A stretch of 64,000 nucleotides of DNA, taken from NCBI GenBank assembly GCA_018292915.2, contig JACVVK020000456.1, positions 264,501 through 328,500 on the forward strand. The letters run 5' to 3'. The notes beneath the pieces were generated by a model. It was not told the origin of the DNA, ran no database searches, and was given only the letters and a program-made list of their open reading frames with translations. Positions 39,847-63,944 of the stretch are shown one piece after another. Made by a program: the position numbers and the translations under genes. The first letter of the stretch is position 1. Each line of letters begins with the position of its first letter. This DNA is from Batillaria attramentaria (taxonomy: Eukaryota; Mollusca; Gastropoda; Batillariidae).

Positions 39847-42274
39847 TGTGTCTGTGTCTGTGTCTGTGTGTCTGTGTCTGTGTGTCCGGTTGTACGAGTG
39901 GCTGTTTCCGTGGTAATCGTTAACATCGTATTTCCTCAAAAACTATAAGAGGATAAACATCAAACTCTGCACAATAACAGGTCGTGACAAGAGTTTTTCA
40001 TATGTATTTTGAATGACCTCCAAAGCTCCAGGTCACATGATGAAAGAAAGAAATTAATGTTTCTCATTTTCTGAGCAACCAAAAGCACCAGACGAAATAA
40101 AATGGCACAATTTTAGTTGTTGGCAAGCTTTCACGTGTACATAGATGACCTTTCTTAAAGGTCAAGGTCACATGACTGAGCAAAAGGAAACGTTTAAGCA
40201 GAAGACTGGAATTTTATCAAGAACTACCGAAATTCAAAACACCAAACTTAGCAGAATGGTGGTCGATACCAATACGTTTTTGAGTGATATCTCCTAGAGG
40301 TCACACATAAGTTAAAACGGCATTAATTTTGTCGTTCCAGGTTGCCGGTAACATGAAAGATCTCATCTACAGTTGCACAGAAAGTCGGAAACTTACTTTT
40401 CCACACAGAGCGAGGCCGTTCGGCACAACCTTCGGGTACACAATCGGCAGATACTCCTCTACCGAAGCAGGACACGAAGATGACGTCAGCATCACGTGAG
40501 TGGCGTGTATGCCATTGGCTGGAACCACGCAGCTGTACTGCTTAGCTTTAGTGGGCGCGTACTTGAACCATTCGAGGATAGGGTTAAGAATGGAACCAAA
40601 GACGGGCACACTGGTAACGTAATGATTGTAGAAAACATCAGCCGTTGTTCTGAACAGGTTTTTGTCGTTGGCTAGCAGAACACAGCAATGAAACCTGTCC
40701 GTTTTCGTAGAATCCATAGCAGTAATGATGATGTTTAACTCCCCTGGCGTCGGCTCCCGATTATTGGCGATAGCGGAGTAGAGAAAAGTGTCTTGACCTT
40801 TCACGGCCTTGAAGTAGCGAAGGCTAGAGTTGCTAGGTGAAGGTCCGAACGTGGATAGCGGCCTCCATACGTCATACCGACTGGTCTGAAAATGACAGTG
40901 AGTGAGATAAAAAAAAATGTCAGGGTATTTAAACTGTACGGTATATAAAATTATAATTTTACAAATATATGTCAGTAACTCAACGCTTGAATGGTACTGA
41001 AGATTTTTTTTAAAAAATATATATATTATGTGGACGACCAAAATGTACTGGAAGCAAATGTCAACAACAACCACAAGTAACAACAACGTATTAGTTTTCT
41101 CTGTCGTTTTATTGGGGCTGGGGGTGGGTGGTGGGTGGGGGGGGGGGAGATACATGATATCGGCGACACACAGACGGACATACATGCACGGCTGCTTGAT
41201 TGGTTCGTAGTTTAAACGGGCTAATTCTCATCCCCGCTAAACCAACTTACCTGGAGCTATTTCGCTCGTGAGTGCGCATCGTGTGTACGCTCGAAATATG
41301 AAAGATTTAGTAGGACTTCGTAAGGAGGACTTCGTTGAGCAGCGTAACCCATTTACATGTAAATTAGGCTCACACGGCAGAGGCCGCGAGCTGCTAACGC
41401 GCTGCGATAGCTAATGGTACCCGTAACGTGCCTAATTTACATGCAAGTGGGTTACGCTGCTCAGCGAAGTTCTCCGTACGAAGCCCTACTAAGTCTCACT
41501 ACAATCTTGATGCAATGCAGTGTTGTTTACACTTTGCGCGAGCGGTCGAACATTCAAATTCTAACTGTTGTTACACTACTGTCGCCGGCATCGTCAGCGA
41601 GTACACTTCTGCTGGCTCAGTGCCAGCATTACAGACACTGTCGCTGTCCGGGTGTCTAGGTGGTGTGATACAGTCTTCACAAAAAGTTAAGGACCAGTCA
41701 ACATAATGGGTGACAGTTGCAATAAATCAGAAAAAATAAACGAATAACATTTTTCCCGTAAAATTCGGTAGCAAGGTTAAGGGGGTAATTAGTGAACATG
41801 GCGACCACTGTGTGGATGGCACGTGCGCGTCACATAGCATGCTTGGCGCGTTTGAAAATCTGCAATTTCGGCAAAACTAGACCGTTTCAGTGTTCAGTGA
41901 GCGATACCTGGGGCTTTCTGCACGGCAAAAATGAGATGCAGGTCAAAGAATGCATCCCTGGTTATGAACTGTGCTCATTTGCTTGCCTACATAAGCCGCC
42001 GTTTCAGCGATGTTCAGCACTACACCAGCATGCCACCACGACAAAAGTTGAATGATATTTGCAAGTGGTCCTTAACTTTTTGTGAAGGCTGTATATGCAC
42101 AAGGACTACCTACACGCACACATAAGTACATCTAGTACTCACTTGGAAAGCTGACTCTGTGGCAAGGAAGGAAATGGAGAGAACGGACAAACACATCAGC
42201 ACCATTACTGCCGCCCAGCGACGCCAAGTGGCCAAAGAACGCTGACGAAACAGGGTTGCTCGGTTCAAGATCAT
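33626..42274 (-). CDS. glycosyltransferase family 92 (DUF23-type) protein, type II membrane protein
   Basis: Five coding exons on the - strand: 42274-42143, 40885-40397, 39633-39456, 34840-34647, 33835-33626; phases agree; 400 aa. An acceptor (CTGCAG) directly precedes the ATG, so a 5' UTR exon should lie further upstream. Residues 1-18 are basic and cytosolic; about 20-37 (WAAVMVLMCLSVLSISFL) form one membrane anchor, so the enzyme should face the Golgi lumen. Family features: NIIITAMD near residue 105, LMEWFEVQRFLGVDHIQI, KYYTDMGLLELLPFELP, then the DxD-type metal/nucleotide-sugar motif in GIDMDEVLMP (D309, D311, E312), and the C-terminal KKYVYLPSRVF. Known GT92 members include C. elegans GALT-1, a beta-1,4-galactosyltransferase acting on core fucose; the substrate here is unknown. 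Exon 4 to exon 5 spans less sequence than in longer family members. Confidence 0.82.
33960..34480. other. GT92 intron 4, near the last exon
   Basis: No coding signal. Near 34440-34475 there is a short piece matching the conserved VRHAESxDSFK peptide of the LINE 3' end at 34905, so it is a small LINE fragment. (GA)n at 34478-34491. Confidence 0.5.
34492..34607 (-). mobile_element. SINE family 1, truncated
   Basis: Contains the tail and body up to GGCCCCAGCCGGG, then breaks into (GA)n; the tRNA head is missing. It ends 40 bp from GT92 exon 4. Confidence 0.8.
34905..35262 (+). mobile_element. 3' end of a non-LTR retrotransposon (LINE)
   Basis: An open frame at about 34905-35000 encodes SLYHGPVIWNSLPSHVR followed by HAESADSFKTALKSH and a stop. 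This is the pattern (A/G)P..WNSLP..(I/V)R.....FK..LK that closes the reverse-transcriptase ORF of jockey/CR1-like LINEs. A GTGTATG-rich 3' UTR and an (ATT)n tail follow. It is 5' truncated. Confidence 0.75.
35270..37560. other. GT92 intron 4, low-complexity stretch
   Basis: Poly-C and (CAAA)n/(AAC)n dominate 35735-35995. A TTTATAGTGC-headed repeat lies at 36490-36555, (CATA)n near 36605-36740, poly-T/poly-G at 36808-36845, and (AAAT)n at 37118-37158. The Phe/Val/Gly-rich - strand frames are artefacts. No gene supported. Confidence 0.6.
37575..38219 (+). pseudogene. frameshifted coding fragment, probably transposon-related, with C-terminal AT-hook-like motif
   Basis: An acceptor (TTTTAG) at 37571-37574 opens a frame reading DDVDEDFIVVKVDPADFG, with a cysteine cluster (CGRGFECSCKLLSGKPC) and the helical segment LSRDELDLTLLAQIHVGIH; it stops at 37921. 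A second frame, overlapping it from 37797, continues with FHHFEFAPNGEVHV and ends at 38219 with KKKPGRPKKKPRG, an AT-hook-like motif. The two parts look like one protein broken by a +1 shift near 37860. I do not recognise the family with certainty; the Cys-rich start and the LSRDELDL segment resemble uncharacterised transposon-associated proteins common in aquatic invertebrates. It lies within an intron of GT92 on the opposite strand. An unseen upstream exon is possible. Confidence 0.5.
38220..39244. other. GT92 intron 3, unremarkable stretch
   Basis: AT-rich, few repeats, no supported exon. It could include 3' flanking sequence of the + strand fragment at 37575-38219. Confidence 0.5.
39245..39306 (+). 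mobile_element. SINE family 1 fragment
   Basis: Only the 3' part is present, from TCTTTGATATC to CCCAAACACCCACCC. Confidence 0.75.
39715..40340. repeat. relative of the 29020-30460 repeat with long (TG)n
   Basis: Opens with GTGTGTAACAAAGTGAGGCTATGTAGTCGCCCTCC, as at 29033. (TG)n follows at 39765-39890, then AGGTCACATGA and AAGGTCAAGGTCACATGACTGAG motifs, described only in part here. In GT92 intron 2. Confidence 0.6.
41310..41490. mobile_element. foldback MITE, about 65-bp arms
   Basis: 'ttagtaggacttcgtaagg' and 'agcagcgtaacccatttaca' on the left (about 41310-41371) recur as reverse complement on the right (about 41427-41490) with few changes. The loop is about 55 bp. It lies in GT92 intron 1. 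Confidence 0.7.
41671..42091. mobile_element. Tc1/mariner-type MITE with TA target-site duplication
   Basis: Left end CAGTCTTCACAAAAAGTTAA, right end (reversed) CAGCCTTCACAAAAAGTTAA, both followed by GGACCA. TA flanks both sides (41669-41670, 42092-42093). The element is 421 bp with no transposase frame. CAG ends and TA duplication are typical of Tc1/mariner. The right end is 50 bp from GT92 exon 1. Confidence 0.85.
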
Positions 42275-42343
42275 CTGCAGACGACAAAGAAATTTGAGAA
42301 TTGACACAAGAAAAGCAAAAAAGCAATAAATAAATAAATACAA

Positions 42344-42515
42344 GGGTGGGTGGGTGTTTGGGGGTTTAACGTCCTTTTCCACCATAGACAGGTGATACCA
42401 AAGACGTGGCAACGATGAAAAAGCCATCACAAATATTTGGCCCCAGCCGAGATACGAACTCACGACCCGTGCATTAAAAGTCCAACGCTCTACCATTCGG
42501 CCACCCCGGCTCCCC
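42344..42515 (-). mobile_element. tRNA-derived SINE, family 1, with 14-bp target-site duplication
   Basis: Full-length copy. ATAAATAAATACAA flanks it at 42330-42343 and 42516-42529. Confidence 0.9.
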
Positions 42516-42576
42516 ATAAATAAATACAAAGGAGGAAAAGAAAGAAGTCAGAATTAAACGCGAAAACCAGTGTTAT

Positions 42577-42995
42577 CGGGGCGGTCGGTGGTCTAGTGGT
42601 CAAGAGTCTTCGTCACCAACGCTTGTGGTCTGGTTCGGGGGAAAGAATTTTTCCTTCTCGTACGTAGCATCGTTCAAGTTATTCGGGCCGAGCGTCGGGG
42701 GTTCTCTCCGGGTCAACACGGTACTCCGGCTTCCTCCCCCCGGCCTCTACTTTAAAATTGTTCAGCCCACAATTTAAAAAAAAAAAACAATTCTAAATTC
42801 CAAAACTTAAATTGCCGAGCTGGCCCTTCGCAGCACGCCAGTGATTATTGCAGTGTGTTCGTGTCCCGTGTGTGAATGAATGCATGTGATTCACGTGAGC
42901 GTGCGTGTTGGGTTCTGCTCTCGGCGCCTGGAGCCAATTCAATGAACTGGGTAAAGAGACTGCACAATACTCAGTTATTAGTTAATTAGTTGTCA
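42577..42995 (+). mobile_element. tRNA-derived SINE, family 2
   Basis: Head GGGGCGGTCGGTGGTCTAGT, B box shortened by a deletion, body with the CACGTGAGCGTGCGTGTTGG segment, then a degraded (ATT)n tail. Confidence 0.82.
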
Positions 42996-44372
42996 TTGTT
43001 GTTACTCTCTCTCTCTCTGGAGAGGTCCATGTTTTTTTTCTTTTCTTTCAAATCAAGTCTCTTTCAGGCGTGTGAGCAGAGCACACGAAACACAATATTG
43101 ACAAGGCGCGGTCAGGCGAGTCGCTCCTCTTTTGTTCCGGCTGAGAAAGCAACGGGGCCATCGGGGCTACACCGGCAAGACCAGAGTTTCCGTCCCTACC
43201 CCAAGCACTCGCCGGCAATCAAACCAACCCACTCAATGGGTCAACGGTGGCCATAGGGTTAAAGCGCGTAGCTACATGTGTGCACATGAAGCTCTGTGGT
43301 GCCGGCCAGGTGTATACGGTTAATGGGTCTGTTGTTACGCTGACCAATCCTGTCAGTGACAAATTGTTCGTCAGTTTTCGATCGCCTCTGTCAACATTGG
43401 AAACCTTTACCGTGAACTGAATTCTCTGTACTGGCAAACGGACCGGTGAATTGTTGGTTGGAGTATACAGCTGTGCTACCTGATTTTGATTACTGCCCCC
43501 CCCCCCCCCTCACCCCCCCCTCCACACACACACGCACACACATAGAGGCTTACATGCGGCAGTTATGTTCGTGTATCCTCTCACAGTTGAATTATGTATT
43601 AAGATTAACATTAAAGGTTTATGCTATGATATGTACACGTGGAGAGTTTTGTTGTAGTGTCAGTACTGGGTTTGGTTTTGAATGTTGTGTATTCGGTTTG
43701 GATGTGTTGTGTGGGTTTTCGTTTGGCTTGTTTGTTGTTGTTTTTTCTCTTGAGGCTGAACATACTGAACATGTGGATAATTAAACAAGGAAAATGTCAA
43801 TAGAGGGGAGTTTTGTGAATAGATATTCAAGACACATAAATACACGATCCAATCACTAAAAAAAAGAAAAAGAAAAAAAAAGTCTAAGCAATTTTCCTAT
43901 AACATTTATATTATCCTGAAACAGTGACAGTTGTTCTCAAATATCAATGTCCGTTACCTGACACAGTATGAAACCTAACTGGTCACAAATACACTGATGG
44001 CTGTATATGTTGGAGAAACCATTGCACTGACCTACAGGTCCCTGTAAGAAATCCATGAAATTCTTCAGAAGTCTAATGCATGGAGAGGGACTGGTAGGAC
44101 GGAAGTACGAGACTAGCGTAATGCCTTAAAGTCTCTGTGTTCTGAGTTCTGAGAGGGGGAAAACACTGCCGCTTACAAAGTTTTAAGGCTGTTCACCAAA
44201 TAAATCCTGTTTCTTTTGCACATTGCAACCATTTCCGTGACTTTGCGGCTTCCAATAGTGGAGAAAAATGACTTTCTTTGGCCTAAAACTACCATACCTG
44301 TATTTACACGTCGATCAACTAAGTCGCTAAAAACAGCCAATCATGTTGTGTCCTCCAATACAGGCGTTCCGT

Positions 44373-44411
<39 letters not shown>

Positions 44412-44490
44412 CATCCCGTCAATCCCCTAAAACTTACCTTGCAGATTGTCGACATGTTGTGTCCTCCAGTACAGGCGTCCCGTCACTGGC
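42996..44490. other. intergenic sequence upstream of the GT92 gene
   Basis: No supported gene. Contains poly-C/(CA)n at 43496-43535, an A-rich tract at 43857-43881, (CT)n at 44379-44407, and a 110-bp block near 44225-44345 that matches 23925-24015 in inverse orientation. Any 5' UTR exon and promoter of GT92 should be here or further right but cannot be placed. Confidence 0.5.
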
Positions 44491-44690
44491 ACTGTCGTAC
44501 AGTGGTGTTGCATGAGACAGCCTCTTTTCTACTGTTGTACAGTGGTGTTGCATGAGACAGCCTCTTTTCTACTGTTGTACAGTGGTGTTGCATGAGACAG
44601 CCTCTTTTCTACTGTTGTACAGTGGTGTTGCATGAGACAGCCTCTTTTCTACTGTCGTACAGTGGTGTTGCATGAGACAGCCTCTTTTCT
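44491..44690. repeat. 40-bp minisatellite, five nearly identical copies
   Basis: The unit starts ACTGTTGTACAGTGGTGTTG and recurs at 44491, 44531, 44571, 44611 and 44651. Copies differ only at the T/C of ACTGTYG, and the fifth and first share the C. Confidence 0.95.
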
Positions 44691-45059
44691 ACCCAAGGGT
44701 TTTCTTTTTACCGGGTATTGATCCAAACAGGTCGAATCGATCCGACAGACGCGACTCAGTCTGCGACACACTGAACTCCTCTGTGGTACCTGCCTCCAGC
44801 GTGGACACTGCTAGCTTGCACAACTGTTTGCGCTGCGAAACGTTTGTATGGCAGTGTCGGAAATTCTTGTTTACAATTGTATGGCTTTTTAAAAATTTAT
44901 TTTATTATTTTATTCGGGCTTTGCCAGGAAAAACTAAGGGTGCCTGTTGGCGCGTTTTGCCTCATTCGACATTCATCCCATAAAGCGAGGCCGGCATCAC
45001 TGTAGTATCCAACACTATACACCCAGTTCGCACACTCCTCAGTGTGTAAGATTTGTTGT

Positions 45060-45350
45060 TGAACTGGCCTTGGGGTGTCACTAATTACATATCTGTTACC
45101 ACGACTGAAAATCCACGGTATCCTACAGGAATAGACCACATACACTCACCGCACACGCAGTGTCTTCAGTCTGTGAGGTGTTGTAAATCAATGACAGTTA
45201 CTGAATGTCCTAAAACATCGGTTGCCATGACTGAAAATCCACATGAGTATCGAGTCCAACGAGAATCAACACCTTCACACCAACATACACACACCCGTCA
45301 CACACGGACAAACTTTCGTCTCTTCAGTCTGCGTAACGTTGTAAATAACT
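45060..45350. repeat. diverged direct duplication of about 150 bp
   Basis: 'atctgttaccacgactgaaaatccac' near 45090 and 'catcggttgccatgactgaaaatccac' near 45216 start related blocks, each ending with '(c)ttcagtctg(t/c)g..a.gttgtaaat'. No coding frame. Confidence 0.55.
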
Positions 45351-45924
45351 GGCTACGGGGCGTAACCCGAATCAAGAATGATAAACCTGCCAAGCCGGCA
45401 CGGACTGACCAGTACGAAATGCCAACGCTGTGCTAAAGAAGTAGATGTTTGTGGCCGATCGTCTGCCGGTGTGACACGAACTTGGCGCAGTACAAGAAGC
45501 CCCGCGTGTCTGCGGAGAGGGATGGAAACTGACTGAAAGCGGGTGTGGTAGCTGTGCGTGTCAGTGTGTGTGTGTGTGTGTGTGTGTGTGACCGTGCCCT
45601 ACCCGGCCACCCTGATACGTCGGCTGAACGCAAACGCTAGTGCGTGGCAGCTGTTTGTCTCCAGCCATGGTCAGTCAATCAAACCTGAGTTACACTTTCC
45701 GTTGTCATGCGCCTGCCTGCCGGCCGTGTCGCCAGTTGAAGTTGCGAAACGTGTTTACACTGTCCTACCCAAACAAAGATACCGCCTTCAGTCCCTGGAG
45801 AGTGCCTCGCAATCCACCCGGCCACGGACAAAGCAAAGAGAGACTGAGAGGGGGAGAGAGAGACAGACAGACAGACAGACGGAGAGACAGACAGACAGAC
45901 AGACAGGGGGAGCGAGAGCAACAA

Positions 45925-46210
45925 TAATTAGCTGTGGTATACCGACGAGTAGGTCTATTTTGATCCAAGACGCAAATCAACCCTGAGCGGCTTTAGCCGA
46001 TTTACAAACTCGCTCGTCTGCTATGTTAAATGTGCAGCCGCCGTCGACTGTCAGTGTTTACCAGGATAAACGTTCAAAATATACCATAAATTGGCCCAAA
46101 AAAGAATGTTAAGCGGTTACACCCCATCAAGCTGTGGTATACCGACTCGTAAGCTCAGGGTTGATTGTGTCTTGGATCAAATACTCGTCGGTATTCCACA
46201 GCTTGATAGG
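45925..46210. mobile_element. foldback MITE with about 55-bp inverted repeats
   Basis: Left arm 45925-45986 (AGCTGTGGTATACCGACGAG, TTGATCCAAGAC, ATCAACCCTGAGC) matches the reverse complement of 46153-46205. A third partial copy of the arm, starting AAGCTGTGGTATACCGACTC, sits at 46128-46170, so the structure is nested. Confidence 0.65.
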
Positions 46211-46246
46211 GAATAATTCCAAATAGCAACACGGTAAGTTATGCAT

Positions 46247-46277
<31 letters not shown>

Positions 46278-46365
46278 CAAAAACTGAACGTGATTTTGTA
46301 ATTATTTTCACATGTGAACGTTCCAAATCAGACATTTGCTCAAATCCAACAGACCATGGATTATA

Positions 46366-46864
46366 CAGACCCATACGCTTAAGTCAAACACGCTTAAGTC
46401 GAACTTCGGATACGTCGAAGCAAAAAGTTTTTCCCGGCCAAACTTCCTCTTTGTATGACTAAATTTTCCACGGATAAGTCGAACGAGTACTCAAAAACGG
46501 ATAAGTCAAAACTCGGTTATGTCAAACGAAATCTGCAATTTTAGCCTCGGATAAGTCGTACCAGTCGCTGGTACCGGAATTTCTTTTTGTCCTTCTGATG
46601 CATCAGCGCCAAAACACGGCTTGCACGGAGATTTTACATTTTCCGTGCAAGTACAGGTTGACGGTGTTATGTGTCCCGCGGGCCTTAGGGCTGGTTACTT
46701 GGGTGGTAGAACACGAAATTGGCGAGAAGCACGTGCAAGAACAGAGCTAGGCGTGAGATCTGACCCTGTGCCCCTGGTCTCTGAGGTTTTCTGTCGCCAG
46801 TGTTCAGAAGGTGATTTGCCGTCGGATTCGGAGGGTAAGCAGTGAGTTATTCCTGGTGTGTGAA

Positions 46865-46916
<52 letters not shown>

Positions 46917-47055
46917 CAAAGAGAAAGAGAGAGAGAGTTTGCCGGTTGGTGCCGTTAGAGTTGGATCTTTCTGCTATTTGACTGCGTGTGTTTATATGAC
47001 GTTGCACTAGAATTTCTTGAGCACATGCGATCGTATGACTGCGAACGCGCGCGCA

Positions 47056-47086
<31 letters not shown>

Positions 47087-47831
47087 GCGCGCGCGCGCAC
47101 AGATGACGCTGCTGATCTTACAAGCAGAATAAGAGTCAGTGAAACTAGAAAAGAAGAAGAAAACATAAGCTGGAAACTTATCACCGTTTGGTGCCAGGCA
47201 GCTTTCATGTCAGAACCCCCGAAACAGCCATCAGAAAAACTTGGCTTTCTCCTTCCTCTGCATTGCATGTGTGACTATGGTAAGACCAAGCCAATACTCT
47301 GAACTGAAAGTGAACTCAAAGTGAACAAAATAGCTACAGAGATTCGATGACATGGCAGCTTACACGAATATAACAAATCCTAGCAGTAAGGCTCAGTATA
47401 GTTCGCACCCCTGGGCCGTACTGGGCAAACTCTTCAAACGCATCCACACTCATTTAGTAGAGTTCGCCTGCTTAGATGGGTTAGGTTTAGATTTAGGGTT
47501 GGGGTTACCTTGTGATAATGGTGCAATCGCTGTGGTGTTCAGACGGTCGCAGTGCATTTACAGCAGGTGCAAATGACACAAGGGGGCGAACTGTACCAAC
47601 GCAGCAGCAGTAAGCTCATGTTGACCAGAGAAAATAAATTTCAGTTTCCAAACCGAATGGTGACCGTGTGTGTGTGTGTGGGGGGGGGGGGGGGGTGAAA
47701 AGGTGCAACTCGCTTAACTCGAAGCTAGAGTCGAAATTCGACCTTATCCGTCGGCACGGATAAGTCAAACTTCGGATACGTCGAACAAAAATCCATTTCC
47801 CCTGCGAATTCGACTTAAGCGTGTTCGACTG
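46366..47831. mobile_element. pogo/Tigger-like DNA transposon remnant, 1.47 kb
   Basis: Left end CAGACCCATACGCTTAAGTC, right end (reversed) CAGTCGAACACGCTTAAGTC, both flanked by TA (46364-46365, 47832-47833). Repeated 'gataagtcgaac' and 'cggatacgtcgaa' motifs lie just inside both ends. The interior has a 74-residue open frame without a recognisable transposase motif, (TG)n-(GA)n at 46866-46939 and (CA)n-(CG)n at 47047-47100. TA duplication with CAG ends fits the Tc1/mariner-pogo superfamily. Confidence 0.65.
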
Positions 47832-48199
47832 TAACAGGAACGTCAGTGAAGATCTATTTCATCAAACGAATGCGGTTAGACTGATTTCGTTAAAATCCTC
47901 GTTCATGTATTTTCAACGCGGGCGTCCTGTCTCTAGTAGCTAGCCATGGGCCAATAGTCCTGCATCGACACGGACAGCAATCAGTATATACCTCTCTCAC
48001 GCTTGTCGATATGTTTTGTCCGGCGAAAGAGTTCCAGTGGTTGTCGCTGGCGCTAGAACTCGCGTCAATACCTTTTGTTTGGAGAGAGAGTCGCCCGGCA
48101 GAACGACAGAGCGCTCACAACTGCATGAGTCAGTCAGTGCGATGCCTTTCTGATCGAGCACCTCTCCAACACCCCGCTCTTTACTGAAACTGTACGGTA

Positions 48200-48391
48200 T
48201 TGTATTCAATTCACACTCTTATCCTCAAGATTCAACGCACTAAACTTTCCACCGTCGGCACAATAGCATTCTCGTACGCTGGTCCTTTAGCCTGGAATTC
48301 CTTCCCTCGTTCACTCCGCCAAGCACCCGCCCTTGACACTTTCAAGAAAACCCTCAAAACCCAACTGTTTCCTGCCCATAATACCACTTGA
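48200..48391 (+). mobile_element. C-terminal fragment of a LINE reverse-transcriptase ORF
   Basis: The frame includes AFSYAGPLAWNSFPRSLR and APALDTFKKTLKTQLF before a stop, the conserved end of jockey/CR1-like ORF2 proteins. A (TG)n-(GA)n-(GACA)n tract follows at 48409-48500. 5' truncated. Confidence 0.8.
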
Positions 48392-48405
48392 CTGTTCTGG
48401 TTTGC

Positions 48406-48498
<93 letters not shown>

Positions 48499-48499
48499 G

Positions 48500-49690
48500 A
48501 ATGATCGTGAACTCGTGATCAAATCTCAGTTTTATTAGGAAAACGTGAAAAACAAAACCAAGCAAAACGCCGTAACAGACGAGCGACATTTTCAGTAAAA
48601 CCTTGCGAAATGCTATCCAAAATACAATTATAAAACTTCACAGATCATTTATAGCTTACATGTGATGACAAATAACAACACAACTGTTACAGCAGCGGAA
48701 AACTTTGGGTGAATGAAAGACATTCAAACTGCAGAAATCCATGCGTGGAAAAAAGCGGTAAAATACAGTACGCTATAGATTATAGACAATACGGACGAAA
48801 AAACAAAACAAAACAAAAACCAAAAACAGACAAACAAACACCCGAAAAAGTCCGCTGAAACAGTGCATGAAACTTTAAAAGCAAAACCCAAAGTCAAAGC
48901 AGCAAAATTTACGGTTTCGACCATCGACCAAAACAAACGAACAAACAAACAAACAAACATCAAACACAGGTTACTGAAAATGTGTGTGAAACTTTAAAAG
49001 AAAAAACGGAAAACGAATATTAGAAACAAACAGATCCCAATCAGTACAAATAGTACTTGCAACTATGTCCCCCCACCCCCACCCCCCAAAAAAGAGAGAG
49101 AGAGAGAGAGAAGAAAAAAGTGCAGTTATATAACTAGCTCCTATGTACTACTCTGAGATCAAAAGTACATAAAGTACGATAAGTCATTATAAGTGCAGCT
49201 CCAACAGCTCACTCGACGGGATCCGGCAATCAGTGGGTTAATGTTACTTCACCAGACATGACTGGTCTGCGATCTCAACAAAAAGCCGCAAACTTTTTTT
49301 TTTCTTTTTTTTTTAAGCTGCGACTCCTGCGACTGTGCATAATGCAGGCAACTCTGTCACAGTTCCAGAGTTTTCAGCGCTTCGGAGACCATTAAAAAAA
49401 AAAAACCCAAAAAAACCCCACAGAGCGTTAGTTTGCGGTGACTTCATTGTGCTTTTGGTCAGCGAGCGAGACACGTCGCTGCAGCGTCTTGCAGGTGTTG
49501 AGCGCTGCACGAAAAAACTAACTACTGCGATCTTTCTCGCTGGATGTCAAAACGCAGATTGAGCTGTGAAATCAGGCTGCCCTTGACTGTTATACGGGTT
49601 TCAGGGACGCTGAAAAGTCGGTCTGTAACTGTGACAGAGTTGACTGCATTTTGCACGGTCGGATTTTCATTTTTTTTTTTTTTGTTGTTG
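48500..49690. other. stretch between the LINE fragment and the laminin-like gene
   Basis: A-rich sequence with (AAAC)n tracts near 48800-48960, poly-C/GA near 49070-49115, and no supported gene. An inverted pair of roughly 'gctgcgactcctgcgactgtgcat' type sequence occurs near 49315-49690. Confidence 0.45.
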
Positions 49691-49701
49691 TTGCGACTGC
49701 A

Positions 49702-49993
49702 GGGCCCGCATCTAAAATTCGAGGTAAATTTAACCCACGGCTACGGGCCTAACCCAGACTAGGACTGACAAAAGAAACCCCGAAACAAAATTAAATTATT
49801 AAAAAAGGAAGCGAAGAAAGATAGGGAAAAAATCCTTCTCTAACGGCTTAGGCACCATAGTGGAATGGACCCGCTTCCTGGTTAAACAAACAACAACAAC
49901 AACCCGGAAAATTAAACCTAGAGCTAGTTTAGTTCGAGGTTAGCCTCTAACCCTGGGCTAAAATCCCGAACCTCGACTTTTACATGCGGGCCC
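49702..49993. mobile_element. GGGCCCG-ended MITE, copy 2
   Basis: Left GGGCCCGCATCTAAAATTCG, right end reversed GGGCCCGCATGTAAAAGTCG. The element ends 12 bp from the stop codon of the laminin-like gene, so it is inside the 3' UTR or just beyond it. Confidence 0.78.
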
Positions 49994-50004
49994 AGACCTT
50001 TAAT

Positions 50005-63458
<13,454 letters not shown>

Positions 63459-63544
63459 CTGTAAGAAGGAGCGTCTTTCTTTCATCTTCTTGTCTTTCTT
63501 ATTTTAGGCGATCCAGACAATTCTCTTGTTCTTTTACCTATTTC

Positions 63545-63549
<5 letters not shown>

Positions 63550-63635
<86 letters not shown>

Positions 63636-63805
63636 GTGTATTTCGCATATTTGTTTGTACGAATGCAGGAGTGCGCGTATTCAGTCACTCTATGATAATT
63701 TTGCGCTATATAAGTGGGTGGGTGGGTGTTTAGAAATTTAACGTCCTTTTCCACCACGTAAGTGCGCTATATAAGTACAATTCATTATTATTATTATTAT
63801 TATGG
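63550..63805 (+). mobile_element. (TG)n-led repeat with nested SINE 1 end
   Basis: Same element as 55836-55992. Here the stretch after GCGCTATATAAGTG is interrupted by about 45 bp of SINE family 1 tail (63716-63760), then GTGCGCTATATAAGTACA and the (ATT)n tail follow. Confidence 0.65.
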
Positions 63806-63880
63806 AATGTTATTATGGAGTGTTTTATCACAAAATAACAACTACCAATCTGATCGTAGGTTATTTGCACATTGTCGGTC

Positions 63881-63893
<13 letters not shown>
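63806..63893 (-). pseudogene. duplicated piece of laminin exon 56027-56243
   Basis: The sequence from 'gagtgttttatcacaaaata' through 'accaatctgatcgtaggt' to 'ttgtcggtcactc' repeats 56000-56065, that is, the end of a laminin coiled-coil exon with its donor and adjoining intron. It then breaks into (TG)n at 63884-63940. It is too short to be a working exon. Confidence 0.7.

Positions 63894-63944
<51 letters not shown>

Noticed and set aside
45433..46010. Intergenic frames of 60-140 residues on both strands
   Set aside because: They span (TG)n, (GACA)n and a foldback MITE, and no frame has a conserved motif.
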